This document shows positions 8,799 through 15,122 of a stretch of 64,000 nucleotides of DNA, piece by piece (the stretch's first letter is position 1; the number at the start of each line of letters is the position of its first letter). The DNA is taken from assembly GCF_900149705.1 (NCBI RefSeq), contig NZ_LT703001.1, forward strand, positions 558,001 through 622,000, written 5' to 3'. The DNA comes from Sphingorhabdus sp. Alg231-15 (GTDB lineage Bacteria; Pseudomonadota; Alphaproteobacteria; Sphingomonadales; Sphingomonadaceae). The translations under genes and the position numbers were made by a program. The notes under the pieces are model-generated. The model was given only the letters and a program-made list of their open reading frames with translations. It was not told the origin of the DNA and made no database searches.

Positions 8799-10150
8799 AG
8801 CAGCCCTAAAGCAACAAGGATGATGCATGTGCCCGCCAGAGCACCAGCGAATGCAAGCAACAATGATGGACTGGAAGATTTTTGTGGAACCGAAGGTTGC
8901 TCCAGCGTTTGTACCAGCGGATAGGATGCAAAAGGATCTTGTTTGTTCGTATCGATGCGAGCCAGTGCAGACGAAAAGACCGCTTCCGCAACACGGTGAT
9001 CGCGAACCAGATCCGCGAGAACGGACGCTTGTTTTACCAATTCGCCGCTTTTAGCAGATTGGTTTGCAATGTCTTTGCGGATCACCGCTAGACTTGCCCG
9101 TGCACCAGCACTTTGCGAATTGGCTATCACCATGTTTTGCATCAAATTGGATCGGCCGTCTGCAACAGCAATGTCAACATTTCTCATAATTGCACGTGCG
9201 CTAAGGCCTGTTACCGACTGGCCGCGCTTTACCAAAGCTGCCTTTAGTTGATCTCTTTCCGTAACGACCTGTACAAGAGCACCATGATTTTCCCCTAGTG
9301 TGGCACCCTTTTCATGAGCTGAGACTTCCAGTTTCGCAAAACGATCCGCAAGCTGCTGAAAAACCGGATCTGATCGCAATCGCATTGCAGAGTTTGCTCC
9401 GTCGACGTCTTTACCGAGAATGGATGAAAACCTCTGCGATTCAGCAGACTTCTGCTTCACGGCCAGGCGTGCTTCCCGTTCCTGCTGACGCAGCGAATCC
9501 ATATTCGCTATGCGGGTGTTAAACTGGTCCAGCGAAACGAGCCCGGTTGTCGCCTGAAAGTCGAGCAATGCTTGTTGGGTTGAACGAACTTTCTTCTCCA
9601 ATTGAACAAGGTTTCTAACATCAGACCGCTCTCGCGTTTCTGCTTCATTTTTGCGCAGTCCGTCGAGTTGTTCTAAAAAACTTTCCTTTAAAGCAATCGC
9701 ACGCTTGTGCGCTTCTTTGCTATTTCGCCCTACAATTTCAACCTGGATTAAATTTGTCTGGTCGATCAATTTTACAACGGGAACCGGGAACCGGTCGGCA
9801 TGATCACCCGATTTTTCAGCACTTTCACGCAACGTAATATCGGTCATGAGGAGGCGTTTATAGTTTTCAGTCGGGCTAATGGTTGAGCTTGAAAACGCAG
9901 AAGAGACGGACGACTGTGCTTGCCCGATGCTTTCGACATTTAGTGAGCTGCCAGCACCTGAACCAGGAAGGATCAGGGTGAATTTGCTACGGTATTGTTC
10001 CGGCGCTAACACAAGGTAAACCATCGTGATCAGCCAGATCACCGCGATCCAAATTGCCGCAATATGCAGATAGCGTTTTTGTCGTCTCAGCAGCGGGCGG
10101 CGGCGCTTAAATTTCAGCCACAACCGCTCGGGCAGACCGGGTCTCTCCAT
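8753..10150 (-). CDS. Polysaccharide co-polymerase (Wzz/GumC-like chain-length protein), no kinase domain
   Basis: About 465 aa from ATG 10150 (AGGA just upstream); a TTG at 10171 overlapping the previous stop would add 7 residues. One membrane segment near the N-terminus (LHIAAIWIAVIWLITMVYLV), a long periplasmic part with coiled-coil segments (around residues 180-290), and a second membrane segment near the C-terminus (LLLAFAGALAGTCIILVALG). This is the polysaccharide co-polymerase layout. The chain ends soon after the second helix, so the cytoplasmic tyrosine-kinase domain of Wzc is absent. It should control EPS chain length and bridge to the outer-membrane exporter encoded upstream. Confidence 0.85.
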   Translation of the reverse strand: MERPGLPERLWLKFKRRRPLLRRQKRYLHIAAIWIAVIWLITMVYLVLAPEQYRSKFTLILPGSGAGSSLNVESIGQAQSSVSSAFSSSTISPTENYKRLLMTDITLRESAEKSGDHADRFPVPVVKLIDQTNLIQVEIVGRNSKEAHKRAIALKESFLEQLDGLRKNEAETRERSDVRNLVQLEKKVRSTQQALLDFQATTGLVSLDQFNTRIANMDSLRQQEREARLAVKQKSAESQRFSSILGKDVDGANSAMRLRSDPVFQQLADRFAKLEVSAHEKGATLGENHGALVQVVTERDQLKAALVKRGQSVTGLSARAIMRNVDIAVADGRSNLMQNMVIANSQSAGARASLAVIRKDIANQSAKSGELVKQASVLADLVRDHRVAEAVFSSALARIDTNKQDPFASYPLVQTLEQPSVPQKSSSPSLLLAFAGALAGTCIILVALGLLWFRQTIIRKIAPNV

Positions 10151-10167
10151 TGTATCCTGCTTCACGA

Positions 10168-11352
10168 TCAATCTACATTTTTCAGGAGAAAATATGGGGA
10201 AGCTGTCTCGCCAACCAGGCTGATGACATCCCTTACGTTCATGGCAAAACTATCATAGCAGGCAAGACTGTCTCCTGGCATCAAATAGGGATCTCTCTGA
10301 TCACGATTGTCCTGACGAACAAGCTTCTCCACGGAACGCTGGATCACGACCGACTGGCCATTAATTGGGTTTCGCGACATCAATACCACTTTGCGGGCCG
10401 CATTCATCGCCGATCCCCCTACACAGTTTGCTGATACCATCGCCTGAGACAGCCGGGTTCCATAAGGAAGACTGGTTGTTTCCCTTCCGATAGAGGAAGA
10501 GGCATTGCTGGCTGCCGGACGAGAAAGATTGGACATGAACACGCGAATACCAGGCGCGGTTACTCGTGACGGTTTCACCAATTCACTTTGAAAACAATTT
10601 GTCGATCCCACGATAATACGATCATTCGAAGAGAGAGAAATATCGTCAATAAGATCTCCATCAATAGCACCGGTTAAATCCACACGGGACCAACTATTTC
10701 CACTGACGACATAGACAGCCGACAGATCCGCATCCGGTCGAACGCCGCCTGCCGCTCGGATTGCGGCCGTTAGTGACCGGGTGATATTGCGATCTCCAGA
10801 ATTGTTATTGTCGAGATGAACGCCCCTTAATTCTGCCGAGCGTTGGCCGACCCGCACCATCCCCGGTTGGAACACCGCGCCATTAACGGCGACGCTAACC
10901 CCACCCAATTCCAGAAGCTGCAATCGAACGCTTCCACGAAGTCCGCGGATAAGGCCGTTTGCCACAAGAGTGCGAGAAATGGTTTGCTCGGCTTCGACAA
11001 TCGATAGACCAACCAAACTAATGGAATGTCGACCATCAAGCGTAACTGATCCATTGCCAGCCAAAACATATATTCTTGAAAGGCTCTCTTCATCACCAGC
11101 AATTTTGAGTTGAATCCGGTCACCAGATGAAAGCAGATCTGGTTTTCGGATCAGCACTTCCGATGCTATTTGTCTATGCGGCAATGACGATGAAGGCAGA
11201 GCTCCGCTAATGCAGCGAGGCGCCGAATTGCTATGCTCGACCTGTTGTTGGGGAGCATATTGGCTAGTATCCAGGTTGGCAGGGCGCTCCATCGTGGCGC
11301 AACCGCCTGCAAGCGCAGCGCAAAAGCCAATAACCATCGTTTTTCTGAACAT
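10168..11352 (-). CDS. Wza-like polysaccharide export lipoprotein
   Basis: 394 aa from ATG 11352; a longer frame to 11427 would include the sigma-54 promoter and is rejected. A lipoprotein signal (MVIGFCAALAGGC) gives an acylated Cys near residue 18. A polysaccharide export domain starts at DLLSSGDRIQLKIAG, followed by SLBB-type segments (VNGAVFQPGMVRVG). It should form the outer-membrane channel for the EPS. First gene of the leftward operon with the co-polymerase and polymerase genes. The start of the co-polymerase gene overlaps or abuts its stop. Confidence 0.9.
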   Translation of the reverse strand: MFRKTMVIGFCAALAGGCATMERPANLDTSQYAPQQQVEHSNSAPRCISGALPSSSLPHRQIASEVLIRKPDLLSSGDRIQLKIAGDEESLSRIYVLAGNGSVTLDGRHSISLVGLSIVEAEQTISRTLVANGLIRGLRGSVRLQLLELGGVSVAVNGAVFQPGMVRVGQRSAELRGVHLDNNNSGDRNITRSLTAAIRAAGGVRPDADLSAVYVVSGNSWSRVDLTGAIDGDLIDDISLSSNDRIIVGSTNCFQSELVKPSRVTAPGIRVFMSNLSRPAASNASSSIGRETTSLPYGTRLSQAMVSANCVGGSAMNAARKVVLMSRNPINGQSVVIQRSVEKLVRQDNRDQRDPYLMPGDSLACYDSFAMNVRDVISLVGETASPYFLLKNVD

Positions 11353-11387
11353 GATACACCTGAAATTGTTAAACTCAGGATTGAAAG

Positions 11388-11404
11388 TGCAATGGGCGTG
11401 CCAA
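11388..11404 (-). promoter_or_regulatory. Sigma-54 promoter of the EPS export operon
   Basis: On the minus strand TTGGCACGCCCATTGCA is an essentially perfect -24/-12 promoter (GG-N10-GC). Predicted start near 11376, about 24 bases before the export gene ATG. Three TTGCA-N3-TGCAA sites lie 70-130 bp upstream. Confidence 0.88.
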
Positions 11405-11467
11405 CGGCTCAAATCCGCTAGACACAAAGGTTAATCCTCATTGGTCGATCAAAATTTTTGCAAATTT

Positions 11468-11525
11468 TTGCAATTTGCAAAGACTTTTGTCGCATATTGC
11501 AAATAACCTACATTGCAAAATGCAA
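11468..11525. promoter_or_regulatory. Shared enhancer block: three TTGCA-N3-TGCAA palindromes
   Basis: TTGCAATTTGCAA (11468-11480), TCGCATATTGCAA (11490-11502) and TTGCAAAATGCAA (11513-11525); starts are 22 and 23 bp apart, about two helical turns. Two are perfect in both arms, one has a single mismatch. The form equals the site described for LuxO (TTGCA-WWW-TGCAA). The block sits between divergent sigma-54 promoters at 11388-11404 and 11565-11581 at distances usual for enhancer-bound activators. The likely binder is the LuxO-like protein encoded at 12154. Confidence 0.85.
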
Positions 11526-11564
11526 ATATTTGATAGAAAATCGCTAAATTCTGCCATTCGCATA

Positions 11565-11581
11565 TTGGCATAGTTGATGCT
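11565..11581 (+). promoter_or_regulatory. Sigma-54 promoter of the H-NOX/response-regulator operon
   Basis: TTGGCATAGTTGATGCT has correct GG-N10-GC spacing, with TTGGCA at -24 and ATGC at -12. Predicted start near 11593. It overlaps possible start codons at 11574 and 11577, which favours the ATG at 11619 as the true start. The regulator would activate its own operon. Confidence 0.78.
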
Positions 11582-11618
11582 TGGTGAGGGAAGAGACAAA
11601 CAATATGGGAAAGCAAAA

Positions 11619-12149
11619 ATGAAAGGCATAATTTTTACCGAACTGGTCCGGTTCATGGAGAAGGTGAAATCGGCAGATTTTGCTGATGCAGTTATTTCTG
11701 GATCAGAATTGCCCAATGATGGCGCATTTACATCTGTTGGTAATTATCCTTCAGAATATGCTTTGAATATGGTTGCGGAAGCCTCGGCACAATCAGGTAT
11801 TGAAGCCGCTGAACTTTGCCGTCTTTATGGGAAATATCTCTACGGCCGTTTCACTATATTATATCCGCATATCATGGAGTCCTATCGCACAGCGGAATCG
11901 CTTTTAACCCATGTTGGAAGTCACATTCACAACGAAGTCTGCATTCTTTATCCCGACGCCCAACCGCCGCAGATCACGGCGCAAGAATCCGCTGAAAAAA
12001 CCATAATTTCTTATCAATCCCATCGGCCCATGGCTGCAATCGCCCAGGGCCTCGTTCAAGGGTGTATGGAACATTATGATGATCGCCGTGCTCTAGAGTG
12101 GAGCATAAGCGAGGATGGCAAGTCGGCAACATTTACAATTACGGGATAA
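11619..12149 (+). CDS. H-NOX haem-based nitric oxide sensor
   Basis: 176 aa from ATG 11619. A full-length stand-alone H-NOX (HNOB) domain: N-terminal MKGIIFTELVRFME; the proximal haem ligand His104 in IHNEVCILYPDA; and the haem-propionate motif Y132-x-S134-x-R136 (YQSHR). These positions match numbering in characterised H-NOX proteins (His102-104, Tyr131/Ser133/Arg135). No Tyr is seen near residue 140, where O2-binding forms have a distal Tyr, so NO selectivity is expected by family knowledge. Cytoplasmic. The gene is 4 bases before the LuxO-like regulator gene. Stand-alone H-NOX proteins usually control a kinase or cyclic-di-GMP enzyme in trans; the kinase at 1-1244 is a candidate. Confidence 0.93.
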   Translation: MKGIIFTELVRFMEKVKSADFADAVISGSELPNDGAFTSVGNYPSEYALNMVAEASAQSGIEAAELCRLYGKYLYGRFTILYPHIMESYRTAESLLTHVGSHIHNEVCILYPDAQPPQITAQESAEKTIISYQSHRPMAAIAQGLVQGCMEHYDDRRALEWSISEDGKSATFTITG

Positions 12150-12153
12150 TCAA

Positions 12154-13587
12154 ATGGCCAATCATAAGATATTGATAATTGAAGATATTGCTTCGCTTTC
12201 CATGGCCTATGCTGGTCATTTGGAGTCAGCCGGATTTGAAAGCATCATTGTCGACAATTTGGCCGATGCCAATTCTCAGTTGCAAGAAAACGGAACTCAA
12301 TTTTCTGCCGTGTTGCTCGACTTACAACTGCCTGATGGCAATGGGCTGGATTGGCTTGCGCAGAATCCTGATATTGTTCAGGACATACCAATTATCGTTG
12401 CAACAGCTGATGGATCAATAAACCGCGCAATTGATGCCATGCGACTGGGCGCTTACGATTTCATGGTCAAACCACTGGCGCCAGGTCGTCTGGTCACTGT
12501 GACAAAGGGTGCGGCCGAAACGAAACGAGAGGCTAAGCCCACTGCCGCTCAACATTCTAACGAAAATACCAATAATGACGCGTTAGGCGGATTCATTGGC
12601 GCCAGTCAGCCTATGCAATCAATTTACAACCAAATTAGGAATGTAGCCAAATCAAAAGCTACAATTTTCATCACGGGAGAGAGCGGCACCGGCAAAGAGG
12701 TTTGCGCTGATGCCATCCACAAATCAGGACCCCGCGCCAAGAAACCATTTGTTGCGATTAACTGCGGTGCAATTCCGGAAGACCTTCTTGAATCCGAGCT
12801 GTTTGGCCATTTAAAAGGATCATTTACCGGAGCGATCTCGGATCGCGTCGGCGCTGTTCAGGCTGCCCATGGCGGTACATTGTTCCTCGATGAGATATGC
12901 GAAATGGAGCTGAAGCTTCAGGTGAAATTACTGCGGTTTTTACAGACTGGAACGGTTCAGCGCGTCGGTGCGACTAAGGCAGAAAATGTGGATGTTCGGA
13001 TCATCTGCGCAACCAACCGCACCCCTTCCGTCGAAGTACAGCACGGGCGATTTCGCGAAGATCTTTATTACCGATTGGCCGTTGTTCCAATTCATTTACC
13101 AGCACTTAGAGAAAGAGGTAATGACATTACACTATTGGCAAATCGCTTTCTTGATCGGTTTGCGAACGAAGAAGGCAAAAGTTTTTCACCGCTTAATGTT
13201 CAACTTGCTCAAAAATTCGAACAGCATTCCTGGCCAGGCAATGTGCGTGAGTTGCAAAATTTAATGCGCCGTGCGGCAGTGATGTTTGCTGGTCCAGAAC
13301 TAGATGAAACTATTGTCTCAGAATTCACTGCTGCTTCTCCGCAAGTGCAATCTATCAATTTGCAGGATCAAAATACCGAGATCCCGTCAAATCAATTTTC
13401 CGCGAATCAGGGAATTGATCAGTTCGACAATATGACACTCGATCAAGTGGAGCGATTGTTAGTCGACCGCGCAGTACAAAATTGTGGGGGCAGCCTGACT
13501 AAAGCCGCGAAAAAACTGGGTGTAAGTCCATCGACTCTGTATCGAAAAAAGGAAAAATGGGCCTCCAGCTTGGCGGCTGATTGCTGA
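12154..13587 (+). CDS. LuxO-like sigma-54-dependent response regulator
   Basis: 477 aa from ATG 12154; an in-frame ATG at 12115 lies inside the H-NOX gene. Receiver domain (residues 1-120) with acidic pair E10/D11, phospho-acceptor D56 and K106. AAA+ domain (about 146-375): Walker A GESGTGKE (175-182), sigma-54 contact loop GSFTGA (222-227, usually GAFTGA), Walker B region FLDEICEM and RFREDLYYRL. A Fis-type helix-turn-helix at the C-terminus ends VSPSTLYRKKEKW. As I recall Vibrio LuxO, the AAA+ and HTH segments are closely alike, including LDE-I/L-CEM and SPST-x-YRKK. It probably binds the TTGCA-N3-TGCAA blocks and activates the EPS promoters and its own operon. Confidence 0.93.
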   Translation: MANHKILIIEDIASLSMAYAGHLESAGFESIIVDNLADANSQLQENGTQFSAVLLDLQLPDGNGLDWLAQNPDIVQDIPIIVATADGSINRAIDAMRLGAYDFMVKPLAPGRLVTVTKGAAETKREAKPTAAQHSNENTNNDALGGFIGASQPMQSIYNQIRNVAKSKATIFITGESGTGKEVCADAIHKSGPRAKKPFVAINCGAIPEDLLESELFGHLKGSFTGAISDRVGAVQAAHGGTLFLDEICEMELKLQVKLLRFLQTGTVQRVGATKAENVDVRIICATNRTPSVEVQHGRFREDLYYRLAVVPIHLPALRERGNDITLLANRFLDRFANEEGKSFSPLNVQLAQKFEQHSWPGNVRELQNLMRRAAVMFAGPELDETIVSEFTAASPQVQSINLQDQNTEIPSNQFSANQGIDQFDNMTLDQVERLLVDRAVQNCGGSLTKAAKKLGVSPSTLYRKKEKWASSLAADC

Positions 13588-13621
13588 CATTATTTGGCTA
13601 ACTCATTACTGACAAATAATG

Positions 13622-13646
13622 ACAGCAAGGCAAAACACTTTGCTGT
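13622..13646. terminator. Hairpin between the regulator and PAP2 genes
   Basis: ACAGCAAGG and CTTTGCTGT pair over 9 bp (one G-U) around a 7-base loop, followed by moderately T-rich sequence. It lies 34 bases after the regulator stop, between convergent genes. A weak intrinsic terminator. Confidence 0.5.
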
Positions 13647-13676
13647 GGTTGTTACTCTTTCAAGCTTCCGATATGC

Positions 13677-14387
13677 TCAGATAAATTTCAACAATTGCGC
13701 AAATGCACGCACATCTTCCAACATTGTTGCGACTTGATACAAAAACAAGAAAAACACCGGATAGAACCACGCAGGGTGTAAATAGGACCAGTGAATTCCC
13801 CATTGCATCGGTTTAGAATTTTGGAATAATTTGATGCCCGCTACAGCAAATAGGAAGCCAATAGCTGCCCCAACCAATATGTCGCTGGCGTAATGCAACC
13901 CAAGATAGATACGCGGAAAAGCGATAAAAATAGTGCAATAAACAAAAGCAAAAATTCCTAGCCTCCGCGATACCATGTATATGGCGCCCACTATCGCGAA
14001 AAATAGGATAGCGTGATCGCTTGGAAACGAGCTGCTGCTCATCATGTCTGAACTGAGTAGTTGCAGGCGTTCGGGCACCTGCAGGTCGAATGCCTCTTCT
14101 AGGAAAGGCCGCAGTCTATAATCTGTGATACGAGACAAAATCAGGGCGAATGTCTCCGCAAAAACGCTGGCCACAAGAGCTGCCATGATAGCAGCTCTGT
14201 TTTGAAACTGGGTCTTGCTTTCGGCTATCCAAAACTGGCCAGGTTTAGCGATCCAAATATAAAGTAGAATTGCTACCAGCGCCCCGCCCTTAACAAGGTG
14301 GCTTGCGGAAATGGTAAGAACGGCTTCGTCTAGCAATTCAAAGCTGCCCAGCAGCTCTCCGAACCATAATTTAATAGTCTGATCCAA
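13677..14387 (-). CDS. PAP2-family membrane phosphatase (undecaprenyl-pyrophosphate phosphatase-like)
   Basis: 236 aa, about six membrane helices. PAP2 signature motifs in order: an Arg-rich first motif ending RLRPF (around residue 93), SSFPSDHA with the catalytic-site His, and RIYLGLHYASDILVGAAIG. The family removes phosphate from lipid phosphates or pyrophosphates at the membrane. In this regulon the natural role would be recycling the undecaprenyl carrier released by EPS polymerisation, but a lipid phosphatase role is possible. The gene has its own sigma-54 promoter (14469-14485), shared in style with the EPS operons. Confidence 0.88.
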   Translation of the reverse strand: MDQTIKLWFGELLGSFELLDEAVLTISASHLVKGGALVAILLYIWIAKPGQFWIAESKTQFQNRAAIMAALVASVFAETFALILSRITDYRLRPFLEEAFDLQVPERLQLLSSDMMSSSSFPSDHAILFFAIVGAIYMVSRRLGIFAFVYCTIFIAFPRIYLGLHYASDILVGAAIGFLFAVAGIKLFQNSKPMQWGIHWSYLHPAWFYPVFFLFLYQVATMLEDVRAFAQLLKFI

Positions 14388-14468
14388 TTGGGACTCCCAT
14401 CTTAGCTTACAGCATCAATCATAGTCTCCTTGGATTGGAAGACGTTGACCGATAGTGGTGACTGGAGA

Positions 14469-14485
14469 GGCAATGCTCATGCCAA
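14469..14485 (-). promoter_or_regulatory. Sigma-54 promoter of the PAP2 gene
   Basis: Minus-strand TTGGCATGAGCATTGCC fits the -24/-12 consensus with exact GG-N10-GC spacing. Predicted start near 14457, giving a leader of about 70 bases. Confidence 0.82.
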
Positions 14486-14558
14486 TTAGAAAAGTGTACT
14501 TTCTCAGTAGTTTAAAAAAGGAACAGAATTGAATAAATTCAGATTGCAATAAATTATG

Positions 14559-14589
14559 TTGCATTTTGCAAATAAAATGCACTTTGCAA
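14559..14589. promoter_or_regulatory. Shared enhancer block: two TTGCA-N3-TGCAA palindromes
   Basis: TTGCATTTTGCAA (14559-14571, perfect arms) and ATGCACTTTGCAA (14577-14589, one mismatch), starts 18 bp apart. A left half-site TTGCA occurs at 14544. The block lies about 75-120 bp from the sigma-54 promoter on either side, as at 11468-11525. Confidence 0.8.
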
Positions 14590-14655
14590 GTAATCGTTTA
14601 ATGGTTAATTATATGATCACAATATAAACATCTGATATATTATAATATATAGTTT

Positions 14656-14672
14656 ATGGCATATAGATTGCT
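14656..14672 (+). promoter_or_regulatory. Sigma-54 promoter of the small unknown gene
   Basis: ATGGCATATAGATTGCT has TGGCA at -24, TTGCT at -12 and GG-N10-GC spacing. Predicted start near 14683, about 48 bases before the ATG at 14731. Confidence 0.75.
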
Positions 14673-14730
14673 GATTACGATATCAGATCGTGAGATCTAG
14701 AATTTAACTCGCAGATATCGGAAGACAGCT

Positions 14731-15030
14731 ATGCCAGACTCTTGCTTTTATTCACAATCCAACATTGTTCAGCAAATTAGTGCCATAAAACGGTACAAAT
14801 ATACAATCGATCCAGATGCATTGGATCAAATTAGAGTAGAAAAAAAGCGAACCGGAGTGGGAACATCAAAACTCATTCGTTCGAACTTTCATATTTGCCC
14901 CCCGGAATTATCTGCAGAGATGATCGATAATTGGCTGTCTGGAAGAACCAGAAAGGCATATTGGGAACACGCAAATTGGGTTCTGGAACGATATTCTGCT
15001 TTGCCCACTTTATGCCCCATAACGGCTTGA
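14731..15030 (+). CDS. Small unknown protein, possible DNA-binding/adaptor member of the EPS regulon
   Basis: 99 aa; not assigned to a named family. Basic central part (IRVEKKRTGVGTSKLIRS) followed by LSAEMIDNWLSGRTRKA, a pattern resembling XRE-like helix-turn-helix proteins in which the last helix pairs with DNA. No signal peptide or membrane segment. The start ATG 14731 is supported by the upstream sigma-54 promoter. Transcribed divergently from the PAP2 gene off the same enhancer block, so it is probably co-regulated with EPS. It might be a regulator or antagonist; function is not established. Confidence 0.65.
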   Translation: MPDSCFYSQSNIVQQISAIKRYKYTIDPDALDQIRVEKKRTGVGTSKLIRSNFHICPPELSAEMIDNWLSGRTRKAYWEHANWVLERYSALPTLCPITA

Positions 15031-15070
15031 GCAGTCCTTGACCAAGGTTGCTTAAGCAACCGGCGTCAAA

Positions 15071-15096
15071 TGTCCGCCTTGCATCTAAGGTGGACA
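15071..15096. terminator. Hairpin terminator downstream of topA
   Basis: TGTCCGCCTT and AAGGTGGACA form a 10-bp stem (one G-U) with a 6-base loop; read on the minus strand it is 27 bases after the topA stop and followed by ATTTG. A second palindrome, GGTTGCTTAAGCAACC (15046-15061), is next to it. Confidence 0.55.
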
Positions 15097-15122
15097 TTCA
15101 CGCTCAACAAGAAGACCTGCCC

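Larger units (their letters stand above)
14388..14730. other. Divergent control region between the PAP2 gene and a small unknown gene
   Basis: This 343-base gap has no credible gene. It is AT-rich and carries a sigma-54 promoter facing each way (14469-14485 and 14656-14672) with an enhancer block between (14559-14589). An AT run around 14620-14655 could aid DNA bending, though that is conjecture. Confidence 0.75.

Noticed and set aside
10168-11427. Longer export lipoprotein starting at 11427
   Set aside because: The extra 25 residues would contain the sigma-54 promoter and would bury the lipoprotein signal; ATG 11352 gives a perfect lipobox.
11428-11618. A Qrr-like small RNA gene near the LuxO-type sites
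   Set aside because: Every sigma-54 promoter found is explained by a neighbouring protein gene, and no terminator hairpin with a T-run lies in these gaps.
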